Shown here in pieces: positions 25,765-35,918 of a stretch of 64,000 nt of DNA. The stretch lies in contig JACZRS010000003.1 of the NCBI GenBank assembly GCA_022574595.1, forward strand, positions 1 to 64,000, read 5' to 3'. The notes beneath the pieces were generated by a model. That model was not told the DNA's origin. It saw only the letters and a list, made by a program, of their open reading frames with translations, and did not search any database. The stretch's first letter is position 1; the number at the start of each line of letters is the position of its first letter. A program made the translations under genes and the position numbers. The stretch comes from Planctomycetota bacterium (GTDB lineage: Bacteria > Planctomycetota > Phycisphaerae > Phycisphaerales > SM1A02).

Positions 25765-25849
25765 GTACACGTTGAGGGTCATAATCTTGCGTAAGTACCA
25801 TATCTACCCGGACCTTCGCCAAGCCTCAGGTCCGGCTTGGGTTTCCCCT

Positions 25850-28156
25850 TTACTTCGTCATCTGGGGGTAGATCAGTATGCGGTCGTGGGCTAACAGAAT
25901 CAAATCGTTGGCGCCGTCACCGGTTATGTCAGCTATGGTGACTGTGCTGGGTTGGAATTCGCGTACATCACCGCCTGAGAAAATCTTTGATTCGAAGACA
26001 GCAAACCCAGTAGCGTAGAGCAGTCGTCTGGCTTCGGTAAACGTAAAGATTTCACACATCTGTTCGCCTGCATCCAGCGAGATCAGGTCAAGGAATCCAT
26101 CGCCGTTAATGTCGCCGGTGGCTAGTTCGTGCTGCAATCTGTGTTCTTTATCTGTGCGCCACGAAGCAAACTCGCGCAGGGCGCTGCGTTTTCCTGATAG
26201 GCTGATTACTGCAAATCCATCATTTCCGACTGCCAGGATATTATCTTTATCATCTCCGGAAAACGCACCTGCATAAATTGTGTGAAAATCAAAGCCATGT
26301 ACTGCAATTGATCGTATTTCACTCCATGCATCTTCATTTTGCGAATTCTCATCTTTGCCAAGTATCAATAACCGATCGTTTTCCTGATCCGCAACTACTA
26401 TTCGATCCTCAAGTATTGCAAGTGATACTAACTTCGCGGAACTATCCAGCGCATTAATTTGCTTGACAACCTGCCAACCCGGGCTGATTCCTGCTGCGGG
26501 ATTTGGTTCGTAGCGAACTGCTCTTACATAATTTCTATCTGCAAGCAATAGTTCATCATGTCCATCGCCATCAATATCAAAGATAGCGGTGTTGTCTGCC
26601 GTCGCCGCTTTGATTAGCCCGTATTGCCCCATATCCTTTGATTCGGTTAGCTCAAAGCCATCATCGCCCGCATAGAGCATGGTCATGGGCTTATCTCGCG
26701 TAAACACCAGCAAGTCAGTTCTGCCGTCTTGATCTGCATCTAGTGAAATAATCGTTTGGGGCGATCTACTAAGCGTGCCTAAGTCGATGGTTTCGGAATT
26801 TCCATCAGTATCAACTAATGCAATGGTGTATTTTCTGCCAGATTTTGCGATCACGGCTATTTTGGGACCGCCCTCTAATACAACTAAGTTCATAGCAACG
26901 GGTGTATATCCATCAGGAACTGCAAGCGGCTGCGGATAAGGTACGAAGTTGTCCTTAACATCCGACCAGCCGATCACCCCTTCTTTTTCTGATAGCACGA
27001 ACAGTTCAGCTGATGGATCATCATCCACATTGCCAGCTGCAAGATAATCAAGCTCCGCATAGCATGGATACGACAGGCCAGGCTGAAGTCCCTTACCTTT
27101 TGCCTGCTTATAAACAACAAGAGCATTGCCCTTTGTGTCAGTCGTAACAAGATCGAGCAAATTATCTCCATCGATATCAATTACGACTACTTGGCGTTTC
27201 TTGCTGCCAGTATCTATGAAGTTGTGTATTAACATTGATGCATCTTGGTCGCCAGTTGATTCGATATCTTCTTGAATGAGATCGTAAAAGACTATTCTTT
27301 TTGAAATCCGTTCGATTACCGCTATGTTGGCAGCGTCCGAATTTGGTAAACGCAGCGCATGAAATTCAACAAGTGCGGGCATTTCAAAGCGTATTTCAGG
27401 TCCAAGAACTGCTGAACCGTTTTCGTACTCACTAAGCCAAAGGCGCAATGGTGCTCGATTATCCGGGGTAACCGCTAGAATATCAACTTGGCCGTTACCG
27501 TCAAAATCTTCAAAGGCCATTGCCACAATGCCAGCTCCGGTTGTAAGTTCAACAGGCTGGCCCAGGCTTGTGTTATCAAAGGCCCAAATATAAATATCGC
27601 TATCAACTAGTGCGAGCAACTCGGGCTTTTCATCGCCAAGCACGTTAATAACTGCAAGACCGTCTCTTGTTGCGGTTAGTCTTTTAACACGATGTCTGCG
27701 CGCGATTTTAAATTCGCCTTCATCAGTTTGTCGCATGAATACGATCTCTGATGGCGAACCTGCATAAATCAGATCTAGCAGGCCATCTTCATCAAAATCA
27801 TGCATTACAATCGCAGCGACACGATGGCTGACTGTGATTTCTACGCGTTCAAACCGCCAATGCTCGGGCAATTCGTTTACTTTGGTAGTTGGAGCAACTT
27901 CATCATCAGGTGAAGCATCCTTTTTTTGCAGGTGCAGTTCGATGCGGCTGGAATGGTTATTTACCACGATCAGATCGTTTAGACCATCGTTATTTATGTC
28001 AGCAACGTATATCGGTCCGGCATTTCTGCCTACTTTGACCACCTCCAGGGGAGCAAAACCAAAATAGCCTGCCAGGTCTGGATCCTGCGCAAAAGTGGCT
28101 GTAGAGGTAATCATGAGTAGGGAGGGTATAAACAAAGTGGTAATGCGAACAGCCAT
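25850..28156 (-). CDS. Secreted VCBS/FG-GAP repeat beta-propeller protein
   Basis: The 768-aa protein has a signal peptide (ending ATFAQ) and ten or more VCBS/FG-GAP blades, each with a DxDxDGxxDLL calcium-type loop, e.g. ADINNDGLNDLIVV, DFDEDGLLDLIYA, DFDGNGQVDILAV, DIDGDNLLDLVTT, DADQDGRTDLLVF, DIDGDGHDELLLA, DINGDGFLDLISL and DITGDGANDLILL. Such proteins are extracellular binding scaffolds. Unlike the propellers in the first 20 kb there is no dockerin tail. The gene is convergent with the helical pair and divergent from the protease gene. Confidence 0.85.
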   Translation of the reverse strand: MAVRITTLFIPSLLMITSTATFAQDPDLAGYFGFAPLEVVKVGRNAGPIYVADINNDGLNDLIVVNNHSSRIELHLQKKDASPDDEVAPTTKVNELPEHWRFERVEITVSHRVAAIVMHDFDEDGLLDLIYAGSPSEIVFMRQTDEGEFKIARRHRVKRLTATRDGLAVINVLGDEKPELLALVDSDIYIWAFDNTSLGQPVELTTGAGIVAMAFEDFDGNGQVDILAVTPDNRAPLRLWLSEYENGSAVLGPEIRFEMPALVEFHALRLPNSDAANIAVIERISKRIVFYDLIQEDIESTGDQDASMLIHNFIDTGSKKRQVVVIDIDGDNLLDLVTTDTKGNALVVYKQAKGKGLQPGLSYPCYAELDYLAAGNVDDDPSAELFVLSEKEGVIGWSDVKDNFVPYPQPLAVPDGYTPVAMNLVVLEGGPKIAVIAKSGRKYTIALVDTDGNSETIDLGTLSRSPQTIISLDADQDGRTDLLVFTRDKPMTMLYAGDDGFELTESKDMGQYGLIKAATADNTAIFDIDGDGHDELLLADRNYVRAVRYEPNPAAGISPGWQVVKQINALDSSAKLVSLAILEDRIVVADQENDRLLILGKDENSQNEDAWSEIRSIAVHGFDFHTIYAGAFSGDDKDNILAVGNDGFAVISLSGKRSALREFASWRTDKEHRLQHELATGDINGDGFLDLISLDAGEQMCEIFTFTEARRLLYATGFAVFESKIFSGGDVREFQPSTVTIADITGDGANDLILLAHDRILIYPQMTK

Positions 28157-28275
28157 GAGGGGCTCCTAGAGTGGTTTGGCACGCAAGATGGTGGTGAAAC
28201 CGGTCGATTAATTGATCGGCATCCCTAATATTATCGACACCATCATATACTGGCTTTTCCAAGGATTTATTAAAC

Positions 28276-29253
28276 ATGAAATGTACAGTTGCAACCTCGG
28301 TTTGTGTAGCCCTTTCTTTGGCATTTGGGCTATTAGCAAATTCTGCTACCTCTGATGTGGTCACGCTAAAAAGCGGCGCAACAATTGCGGGTACGATTCT
28401 GAAGCGAAATGACCAAAAAGTATGGGTGGATGTAGGCAGTGATGTCCTTGAATTTAATGTTGAAGACATTAAGCAAATCGATGCAGAAGATAAAAAGCCC
28501 GACGCTCAAGTTCAGCAAGGTTCGTTATTTGGAACAGCTGAGCGCTTACCTCAATTGAGTCCTAAGGATCAGGCAAAGCGCGTTGGTGTTGCGGTTATAA
28601 AAGTTTCAACACCAAGTGGACTGGGGTCAGGTGTGATTCTTAATAAGCATGGCTATGCGATTACTAACGCTCACGTTATACAAGGTGAAACTAACTTGCG
28701 CGCTACTGTGTGGTTTACTCAGCCGGATGGGACTGAGAAGCGCCAGGTAATTGAAGATATCGAGATTATTGCGGTTAACAATCATATTGATTTAGCGCTG
28801 ATTAAAATCACACATCCGGATGATGGAGAGTTTGCCTTTGCTCTCTTAGAAGTAGAAGAATCGTTGGAAGTAGGTCAAACGGTATTTACAATTGGCAATC
28901 CCCTTGGTCTTGAGCGTAGCATGAGCCAGGGTGTGGTTTCGACAAAGCAGCGTAGCTTCGATGGCCTAACCTACATTCAAACCGATACCGCAATCAATCC
29001 CGGCAATTCAGGTGGTCCACTATTTAATACACGTGGCGAAGTAGTCGGCATCACCAACATGGGAATTTTGTTTGGCCAGGGCCTTAACTTTGCGATTCCC
29101 ACGCGCTATGTAAAAGATTTTGTTCGCAACCGCGAAGCCTTTGCTTATGACAAAGAGAACCCCAATTCTGGGCATAATTATCATCAAGCCCCACCTCGCA
29201 AGCACTTTGGTACGTCAAAGTTGCTAAAAGACGTAACGGAGTCTTCCCAATAA
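28276..29253 (+). CDS. Exported trypsin-like serine protease (S1C, DegP-like, no PDZ)
   Basis: The 325-aa protein has a signal peptide (~1-26), a short N-terminal SGATIAGTILKR..QKVWVDVG domain (~32-70) seen in planctomycete proteins that sense or bind polymers, and a protease domain with the catalytic triad H133 (NAHVI), D172 (HIDLALI) and S245 (NPGNSGGPLF). It lacks the PDZ domains of DegP and ends soon after the catalytic core. It probably degrades or processes envelope proteins. The neighbour downstream is a large exported protein, a possible partner or substrate. Confidence 0.88.
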   Translation: MKCTVATSVCVALSLAFGLLANSATSDVVTLKSGATIAGTILKRNDQKVWVDVGSDVLEFNVEDIKQIDAEDKKPDAQVQQGSLFGTAERLPQLSPKDQAKRVGVAVIKVSTPSGLGSGVILNKHGYAITNAHVIQGETNLRATVWFTQPDGTEKRQVIEDIEIIAVNNHIDLALIKITHPDDGEFAFALLEVEESLEVGQTVFTIGNPLGLERSMSQGVVSTKQRSFDGLTYIQTDTAINPGNSGGPLFNTRGEVVGITNMGILFGQGLNFAIPTRYVKDFVRNREAFAYDKENPNSGHNYHQAPPRKHFGTSKLLKDVTESSQ

Positions 29254-29338
29254 CTGTATGATGCCGTGGGATTACGCGCGATAAAAGCGCTGAAATCGCC
29301 AGCAATTACTGGGAAAATAAGCTCCAAAGGAGAATCCT

Positions 29339-31162
29339 GTGTTTAAGAATTTAATGCTTTTGTCAATTCCCGTCGGTTTATGTACCGCTATGGCGACGGC
29401 TGATGTCACTATCGAACAGCTTGCTCCTGAGCAAAGCGTAGTGATATTGAGTGTAAAGAATGTTCAAGCTTCAATGGATCGGCTCAAGGAATCGAAGCTT
29501 TGGGATCTTTGGGAAGCGCCTCAAATAGTAAACCTGCGCAAACAGTACATTGAGCCAATGACTGAAGAGATAGAAGAATTACTCAAAGAGCTTGGCATTG
29601 AAAAGGACACATTAACTCTCCCGCAAGGCGGAGTAGGGCTATCGATTTTCGCTCTTACGCCTCAGGAATTCGGTGATGCAACATCGGGATTCATGTTGAT
29701 GATGGATTATGGTGAGAATGCGGATAAAACCGCTGAGCTTATTGAAGCAGCCATTACTCGGGGTGAAGAGGATGATATTTTTGAATACGAGATCGAGGAA
29801 GTCGGCGAACATAGCGTATACACATTCATTATGATACAGGATGAAGAGGATGATGCTGACGAATTTGATGATGATTGGATGGGCGGAATGGGCATGGGCG
29901 GCATGGGCATGGGTGGTATGCCAGATTTGGGTCTTCCCGATAAGATTCACTATGTACAAAACGGTAGTGTCTTCATGCTTTGCACGGATCTTGAAACACT
30001 TACCGATGCTCTTGAGGATGACAAAGACGGTGGCGGGCCTTCACTAGTTGATCGTGAAGATTATCAAGTTGTGAATTCTCAGCTTGGTGAAGCAGACGCA
30101 ACTGTGGTCGTACTGATTCGAGATCTTCCGCAAATGCTTGCCGGTGATAGTCCCATGGTTGGCATGGTGATGGGTATGATTAAGCCGTTTATTGGGGATA
30201 TTCAGGCTGTTGGAGGGAGCTTTAGCCTAAATAGCGACAAGGCCATGATCGAAAGTGCATATGCAATATACATGCCCGATGGCAAGGTAGGGCTATCCGC
30301 AATGTTTGATACTCAAACACCCTATGGCGAATTGCCACCTTTTGTTGGCCAAAATACTATTAGCTACTCTCGTTTTAATTTCGAATTCGATAAGGTGCCA
30401 GATTTTGTAATGCAGCTATTGGGCATGATGGCTCAGATGCCGGGCGCTCCTGCTGACCCTGAGACTATTCAAGAAATTGATGAGATGGTGCGCCATGTAA
30501 CCAGCATGTTGGGCAACGAAATTCATGCCGTCACCACCCTTGACCGTCCAATTGATGCAGATAGCCAAACAATGATCTTTGCGGTTAAATGCACCAAGCC
30601 CCAGGAGTTTGAAAACTTCCTTGCAGAGATGGGTCCGCAGATTGGATTTGAGCCTCGCGATTTCCTGGGTCAGCGAATTTTCACTCTGCCAGGAGCTATG
30701 TTTGGTGCTGTGGGGATGCCAGGTGCTCCCGACTTTTCCATTGGTGTAAGTAACGGGTTTGTGCTCATAGGTTTAGCAGCAGGAGTTGAGCAAGCAATGC
30801 GCGCCGGTGGCGAGGCTGAATTACCAACTCTTGATTCTGATGAACAGTACAGCCATGCTGTTGCGGTGCTGCCGCAAGATCCTGTAGTTGCAGCTGGATA
30901 TTCCAACACAATTGATATGCTTGAAGCTATGATCAAGACTACTAGATTTAACTTACAATCTCAAGTTGCTGAGATGCGCGAGTTCGATCCGGAAATGGCG
31001 GATGAGTTTGAAGCTGAAGCATTAGAAGGCTTAGAGGCAATTGAAGCGATCGATATTGATCTTCTTCGTAAATATATAGGCCAATCTGTTTGGTTCGTAC
31101 AAGCGACAGATGAGGGATTCATCATCCGTTCGTATATGCTCGCACCAATTTCAGATGAGTGA
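29339..31162 (+). CDS. Exported DUF3352-like protein
   Basis: The 607-aa product starts with GTG at 29339 (GGAG six bases upstream) and a signal peptide (MFKNLMLLSIPVGLCTAMATA). It shows the pattern of large planctomycete exported proteins: ITIEQLAPEQSVVILSVKNVQASMDRLKESKLWDLWE at the N-terminus, a repeated beta-alpha layout, an acidic DEEDDADEFDDDWMGGMGMGGMGMGGM insert (about 171-197) and Met/Ala-rich helices. Similar sequences are annotated as DUF3352; no enzymatic motif. It follows the protease gene by 85 bp. Confidence 0.6.
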   Translation: MFKNLMLLSIPVGLCTAMATADVTIEQLAPEQSVVILSVKNVQASMDRLKESKLWDLWEAPQIVNLRKQYIEPMTEEIEELLKELGIEKDTLTLPQGGVGLSIFALTPQEFGDATSGFMLMMDYGENADKTAELIEAAITRGEEDDIFEYEIEEVGEHSVYTFIMIQDEEDDADEFDDDWMGGMGMGGMGMGGMPDLGLPDKIHYVQNGSVFMLCTDLETLTDALEDDKDGGGPSLVDREDYQVVNSQLGEADATVVVLIRDLPQMLAGDSPMVGMVMGMIKPFIGDIQAVGGSFSLNSDKAMIESAYAIYMPDGKVGLSAMFDTQTPYGELPPFVGQNTISYSRFNFEFDKVPDFVMQLLGMMAQMPGAPADPETIQEIDEMVRHVTSMLGNEIHAVTTLDRPIDADSQTMIFAVKCTKPQEFENFLAEMGPQIGFEPRDFLGQRIFTLPGAMFGAVGMPGAPDFSIGVSNGFVLIGLAAGVEQAMRAGGEAELPTLDSDEQYSHAVAVLPQDPVVAAGYSNTIDMLEAMIKTTRFNLQSQVAEMREFDPEMADEFEAEALEGLEAIEAIDIDLLRKYIGQSVWFVQATDEGFIIRSYMLAPISDE

Positions 31163-31233
31163 AAACTGGTAACGCGTTCAGAAAGAGTTAATTACTAGGT
31201 TCATTAAGTAATTGATTTATCTATCTCTGCGTC

Positions 31234-32439
31234 TTAGTCCCGCAACGCAAGTCTGCAAAATAGCTCGATACCCAAGGCAAGAGCATCATCGTTGAAGTTA
31301 AACGTTGGCTGATGAAGGTCAGGGAAACTTTCAGCACCTTGAGGTACAAGTCCTAGCACAAAGAAACATGCGGGGACGACCTGGCCGTAAAATGCAAAAT
31401 CTTCGCCGCCCATTACTGGATGTTCCATTTCGTGAACGTGATCTTGACCTATGGCTTCCATTGCTACATTTCTGAATATTGCAACCGCATCAGGGTCGTT
31501 TACCGTCGGCGGATAACCATCATGATACTCAAGCTCAGCGCTGCATCGATGCGCTTGAGCAATACCATCTGCAACAGTTTGCATGCGTTGTTGTACAAAT
31601 TCGCGCATTTGAGGCGTTAATGTTCTAACAGTGCCGGAGATCTTCGCAGAACCTGGAATAATATTATGCGCGCTTCCTGCCTCCATTTGTGTAACTGAAA
31701 TTACAACCGATTCAAATGGATCTATGTTGCGTGAAACAATAGATTGTAAAGCAGTAACAACTTCAGCAGCAGCTAATACGGGATCGTGTCCTCCGTGTGG
31801 CCAAGCTGCATGCGCTCCTTTCCCGTGGATAGTAAGCTCAAACGAATCCGCAGCAGCAAGCAGAACCCCTGGGCGAGTAGCTACTTGACCCAATTGCAAT
31901 CTTGGCCACCCGTGTAAACCGAAGGCATTTTCAATAGGTGGGCCGATTAACGAACCATCAAGACAACCCTCTTTCACCATACGCTCACCACCTGCGCCAC
32001 CTTCTTCTGCGGGTTGGAATATAAATGTGATTGGCCGAGGTAGTTTGTTTTGCTGAGCGACTTTCGATAAAACACGAGCGGCCCCGATCAGCATGGTTGT
32101 ATGACCATCGTGTCCGCATGCATGCATCACGCCGTCAATTGTCGAGCGGTATGCAAGATCGCTTTCTTCAAGAATCGGCAAAGCATCCATATCCGCGCGC
32201 AAAGCAATGGCTTTTTCAGCTTCACCAGGCAGATGCCCAAGTATACCAGTTCCGCCCGCAAGGTCACTAACGAACTCAATACCAACATTAGTTAATTCGC
32301 GGCGAACAACTTCGCTTGTTCTTCGCTCCTCGTAACCAAGTTCAGGATGAGCGTGCAAATCATGGCGAATTGCTAGAAGTTCTGGCAATTCATCGGCAAT
32401 TATCGACTTAATTTGTTCGTGAGAGATTGCTGTTGTCAT
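31234..32439 (-). CDS. M20-family amidohydrolase (hippurate/acyl-amino acid hydrolase)
   Basis: The 401-aa protein is a peptidase family M20D amidohydrolase. It shows RHDLHAHPELGYEE (about residues 21-34), MHACGHDGHT with the first zinc ligand (about 105-114), PAEEGGAGGERMV (catalytic Glu pair, about 142-154), the GLHGWP His ligand and GGEDFAFY near the C-terminus. Such enzymes cleave N-acyl or N-benzoyl amino acids, or IAA conjugates, in the cytosol. No signal peptide. Convergent with the gene at 29339-31162. Confidence 0.92.
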   Translation of the reverse strand: MTTAISHEQIKSIIADELPELLAIRHDLHAHPELGYEERRTSEVVRRELTNVGIEFVSDLAGGTGILGHLPGEAEKAIALRADMDALPILEESDLAYRSTIDGVMHACGHDGHTTMLIGAARVLSKVAQQNKLPRPITFIFQPAEEGGAGGERMVKEGCLDGSLIGPPIENAFGLHGWPRLQLGQVATRPGVLLAAADSFELTIHGKGAHAAWPHGGHDPVLAAAEVVTALQSIVSRNIDPFESVVISVTQMEAGSAHNIIPGSAKISGTVRTLTPQMREFVQQRMQTVADGIAQAHRCSAELEYHDGYPPTVNDPDAVAIFRNVAMEAIGQDHVHEMEHPVMGGEDFAFYGQVVPACFFVLGLVPQGAESFPDLHQPTFNFNDDALALGIELFCRLALRD

Positions 32440-32503
32440 GGCGATATAGTAGGGAATTCTGTGAGTGAGACAAATATCCAGTGCAATTTTATCAACTCAT
32501 GCT

Positions 32504-33037
32504 TTATCTCAAAGGCTTTAGCCCTAATTCAACACGTTTTTCATTGACAAGGGCAAAGGCGTGCTTTTCATGGCGAATTAATCGGGCAAGTTGGGACATA
32601 GTAATGCTTAACGCACCAGCAGCTTTGGCGACATCGCCATCGTATGCAAACAGAACATCAAGAGCTTCAGCCAATACGGCTGGATAATCCTTGTTCTGTG
32701 GGTTGATAGGTAGTTTGTTGCCTTGGCGGCGAATCTCCCAAAGTTCGCTGGGTTTATAGTTGCGGCGAGATACTTTAGTGCGGCTCTTAATCGCAAGTTT
32801 CATGCGCAAGCGTTTTTTAGCGGTATGTAGATTTTGGGATTGGCTTCTTCTTTCTGATGCTGAGCCAATAATACCAGTTGGCTCATGAGTAATAGAGACT
32901 GCTGTTTCTACTTTATTGCGATGTTGCCCACCTGGTCCCGATGACCGGCCAAAGCCAATACTGCACTGTTTTTTTAACGCTTCATCAGTAAGAGTGGCAG
33001 GGTGGGGTGGCTTGACTATGGGGATTGGTTTGCTCAC
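32504..33037 (-). CDS. Release-factor-like (GGQ) protein
   Basis: The 177-aa protein has the class I peptide-release domain: [25 protein letters not shown] with the catalytic GGQ at about residues 36-38, and the basic [16 protein letters not shown] helix. It lacks codon-recognition domains, so it is an ArfB/RF-H-like peptidyl-tRNA hydrolase acting on stalled ribosomes or an unassigned relative. The C-terminal part (~110-177) is a helical domain with [32 protein letters not shown], resembling a small DNA/RNA-binding helix-turn-helix. The start is GTG 33037, overlapping the tsaD stop by 4 bp; the frame extends upstream to 33094 inside tsaD but this is not needed. Confidence 0.85.
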   Translation of the reverse strand: MSKPIPIVKPPHPATLTDEALKKQCSIGFGRSSGPGGQHRNKVETAVSITHEPTGIIGSASERRSQSQNLHTAKKRLRMKLAIKSRTKVSRRNYKPSELWEIRRQGNKLPINPQNKDYPAVLAEALDVLFAYDGDVAKAAGALSITMSQLARLIRHEKHAFALVNEKRVELGLKPLR

Positions 33038-34119
33038 GCTTCGATCCGTCCAGCAACAGTTGGCTGCATCCGCGGCGAAGCAGTAAGTGACCAATCATCA
33101 AATGCTTTTGCTTTGAATTTCTCTGACGCTAAGCCGGCAATCATTGCTGCATTATCCATACAATACTGCATTTCAGGCAATCTTAAATCCAAATTACGTT
33201 TATCAGCTAGCTCCGTTAGTTCACTCCTTAATCGTGAGTTAGCACTAACACCACCACCAACAAGTAGTGTGCTGACATTATAGCGATCTAACGCAGTTTT
33301 TAGTTTTCGAAGTAGTGCGGTTACCGCAGCTCTTTGAAATGATGCAGCAAAGTCAGCTATTTGTTGCGGGGTTAAATCATCTGCGCTGCGCATAAATACA
33401 TGTGAATTACCTTGTTTTTGTGGTTGGCCACGCACTGCATACAACATGGCGGTTTTTAATCCACTAAACGAAAAATCCAAACTATCACGACCGAGCTGAG
33501 CGATGGGCAGGTCATGTGCGGAATCGTCGCCTTGTTGGGCGAGTTTATCCAGAGCCGGTCCGCCTGGATAACCAAGTCCAAGTATTGTTGCAGTTTTGTC
33601 ATATGCCTCTCCCACAGCATCATCGATTGTCTTACCCAGCAATTCGCAGTCAATAGAACTTTGCAGATGAAATATGCTGCTGTGCCCGCCAGATACTACT
33701 AGACCAATGGCTGGGAAATCCGCAGGTTCTTCATCTAACAGTCCCGCATATAAATGAGCGATAATATGATCTACACCTATTACTGGTATTTCAAGCGACC
33801 ACGCCAAGGCTTTTGCTGCACTAACACCAACTAATAATGACCCGATCAAACCCGGGCGATTAGTAACAGCTATTGCATCAAGCTGGCTAAGGGTTACGCC
33901 TGCCTCGGTTAATGATTCACGAACAACAGGTAAAATTCGCTGCAAGTGTGCACGGCTGGCGATTTCTGGCACGACTCCTGCGTATATCCGATGCAGGTCG
34001 TGCTGGGTCGCAATAACATTGCTCTTAACGTGTGTGCAGGTATCCACAACCGCAGCTGCAGTTTCATCACAGCTGGTTTCAATTCCTAAAACAATCGGTC
34101 CGTTACCGTCGTAGCTCAC
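33034..34119 (-). CDS. tsaD: tRNA N6-adenosine threonylcarbamoyltransferase TsaD
   Basis: The 361-aa protein is TsaD, which transfers the threonylcarbamoyl group to A37 of tRNAs reading ANN codons. Seen: [16 protein letters not shown] at the N-terminus (ASKHA ATPase signature), the metal-binding [12 protein letters not shown] (H-x4-H), the [10 protein letters not shown] and SFSGLKTA segments, and the C-terminal [14 protein letters not shown] and [11 protein letters not shown]. Length fits (about 340-360 aa). Start GTG at 34119 shares one base with the stop codon of the upstream S41 protease gene, and the stop overlaps the release-factor-like gene, so all three are coupled. Confidence 0.97.
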   Translation of the reverse strand: MSYDGNGPIVLGIETSCDETAAAVVDTCTHVKSNVIATQHDLHRIYAGVVPEIASRAHLQRILPVVRESLTEAGVTLSQLDAIAVTNRPGLIGSLLVGVSAAKALAWSLEIPVIGVDHIIAHLYAGLLDEEPADFPAIGLVVSGGHSSIFHLQSSIDCELLGKTIDDAVGEAYDKTATILGLGYPGGPALDKLAQQGDDSAHDLPIAQLGRDSLDFSFSGLKTAMLYAVRGQPQKQGNSHVFMRSADDLTPQQIADFAASFQRAAVTALLRKLKTALDRYNVSTLLVGGGVSANSRLRSELTELADKRNLDLRLPEMQYCMDNAAMIAGLASEKFKAKAFDDWSLTASPRMQPTVAGRIEA

Positions 34120-35747
34120 TACTGCGCAATACTCTCAATAGGGCTTAAATGAACCTGCTGAAGTGCAAGTTCGAGATTTCCATCTTCAATGCGGTAAGTT
34201 CCAATTACGTTGCCGTGCTTATCGCGGACAGTTATAGTCCCTTCTGCGGTTTCAATTTCAGGCGGAAGCAGTGGGGGCCTGCCAGCCCTAGCAGCAAGTT
34301 GGTTTATCTCACTGAGTCGTTCGTCAATTTGCTTTAAGCGTTTGATAATTCGTTCGCGCTCATTAAGCCGGCGTGTGCTTTCTTTATCCAGCGCCAGTAT
34401 ACCTGGGTTGTCTTGACCAACTACGGGCCAATCATCACCTTTTAGTCGTGTTTGTATCGCTTCTAATGCAGCAGCTAATTGAAGATCGCTTATGTTCTCT
34501 TTGATCCAATTCGGATCAGACCAATCTTGCCCTTCATGGCTAATTTCTTCACGAATAATCTCGTATTCGCGTCGAGCCTGAAGCATGGTACCATAAATTT
34601 CATCCGTCATAGGTACTGCATAACCAGGATCAGGATCAACACCCCAAATGATACTGTCTTTTTCCCTTGCGATGTTTCGACCACTAGGTAGATAGTAGCG
34701 TGCAGCGGTTACTTTTAAAGTTCCACGGTGATAAGGCAGTTCATGTACTTCTTGCACGGATCCTTTGCCGAAACTACGTGCGCCTAGCACTTTTGCTCTG
34801 GCATTTTCTTGTAATGCGCCAGCTACGATTTCTGAAGCTGATGCAGAGCCACCATTAAGAAGTACAACCATGGGAAAGTCAGGTAGTGTGTTCTTAGTTT
34901 GTGCTGACCACGATTTTTCACTATCTTTACCTTTGCGTCCCCGCATAGAAACTATCTTGCCTTTAGTAAGGAATAGATTGCTGACCTGAATCGCAGTAGA
35001 TAGTCCTCCACCGGGGTTATCACGAAGATCAAAGACTAAACCGTTAAGATCTCCTCGCTGAATCTGACGAAACGCATCTTTTAATTCATCAATACTAGAA
35101 TCGGTAAATTGAGTAAGACGAACGTAAGCAATACCTACTTGCGAATCAAGCCAATAATCCCATGCTAAGCCTTTTCTGCGCACACCCTTGACTGTTCTTG
35201 CAACGATTTTTCTTCGCGTAATTGTTAGATTTTCTTCTTCCCCACCAAGGTGGCGCACTTTAATATTGACAGTTGTGCCAGCTTCACCCAAGAGCAAGTC
35301 GATCGAATCGTTGATCGGTACTTTAAAGGTAGATGTGCCGTTGATTTCCAGCACTACATCACCAGCCATTACACCTGCTTCCAGTGATGGCGAATCATCC
35401 ATAGGTGTAGAAATAGTCAGGAAACCTTCAACGACATTAACTTCAGCACCAATTCCCACATACGTTCCGCGCAGATCCTTATTAAAATCTCGTTCATCAG
35501 CGGGAGGGACAAAGACAGTGTGCGGATCATCAAGCGTGCGGATCATTGCGTCGATCATTGCTCTTTGCATCGCAGCTTCATCGGGCGCCTTATAGAAGCG
35601 TTCGAGAATGAGATGTCTTACATCAACAATCGGATCAAACCACGAATAGGAAGAATTCCGGTCTGCGATCGCCTTAGGCAACTGGACTAGAAGTGCAGCG
35701 AATAGGACAATTAGTAATGCTGGTCCAACTGTTTTTTTGATCCGCAC
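34119..35747 (-). CDS. S41 C-terminal-processing peptidase (CtpA-like)
   Basis: From GTG 35747 (AGGAGG 6 bases upstream) the protein is 542 aa. It has a signal anchor (about residues 6-26), a PDZ domain (VGIGAEVNVVEGF..., ~95-180) and the S41 catalytic core with GLVFDLRDNPGG, the Ser in NGGSASASEIVAGAL and the Lys in GARSFGKGSVQ. C-terminal ~150 residues are a helical/coiled-coil region specific to this subgroup. It processes or degrades envelope proteins at the periplasmic face. An upstream in-frame extension to 35831 lacks a ribosome site and precedes the anchor, so it is rejected. Confidence 0.92.
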   Translation of the reverse strand: MRIKKTVGPALLIVLFAALLVQLPKAIADRNSSYSWFDPIVDVRHLILERFYKAPDEAAMQRAMIDAMIRTLDDPHTVFVPPADERDFNKDLRGTYVGIGAEVNVVEGFLTISTPMDDSPSLEAGVMAGDVVLEINGTSTFKVPINDSIDLLLGEAGTTVNIKVRHLGGEEENLTITRRKIVARTVKGVRRKGLAWDYWLDSQVGIAYVRLTQFTDSSIDELKDAFRQIQRGDLNGLVFDLRDNPGGGLSTAIQVSNLFLTKGKIVSMRGRKGKDSEKSWSAQTKNTLPDFPMVVLLNGGSASASEIVAGALQENARAKVLGARSFGKGSVQEVHELPYHRGTLKVTAARYYLPSGRNIAREKDSIIWGVDPDPGYAVPMTDEIYGTMLQARREYEIIREEISHEGQDWSDPNWIKENISDLQLAAALEAIQTRLKGDDWPVVGQDNPGILALDKESTRRLNERERIIKRLKQIDERLSEINQLAARAGRPPLLPPEIETAEGTITVRDKHGNVIGTYRIEDGNLELALQQVHLSPIESIAQ

Positions 35748-35918
35748 AGAAAACCTCCTGCAATGATTCGATCTTGGATATCTTACCCTACGAGGTAAAA
35801 TCTCCTTCGTGTGATACGCAGCTTTACCCATTAGGGTTGAGTTATCTCAGCCGCTAGAATAGGTTCTTCGATCAAAAGAGGCGTTTATGACCAAGTTTGA
35901 CAGAGTTACGACCTTATA

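Noticed and set aside
29870-29935. GGCATGGGC repeats as a CRISPR or VNTR
   Set aside because: They code for the GMGM stretch of the exported protein at 29339-31162 in frame, a coding low-complexity segment.
32504-33094. Longer GGQ protein beginning at 33094
   Set aside because: The extra codons lie inside tsaD; the GTG at 33037 overlaps the tsaD stop by 4 bp and directly precedes the conserved part.
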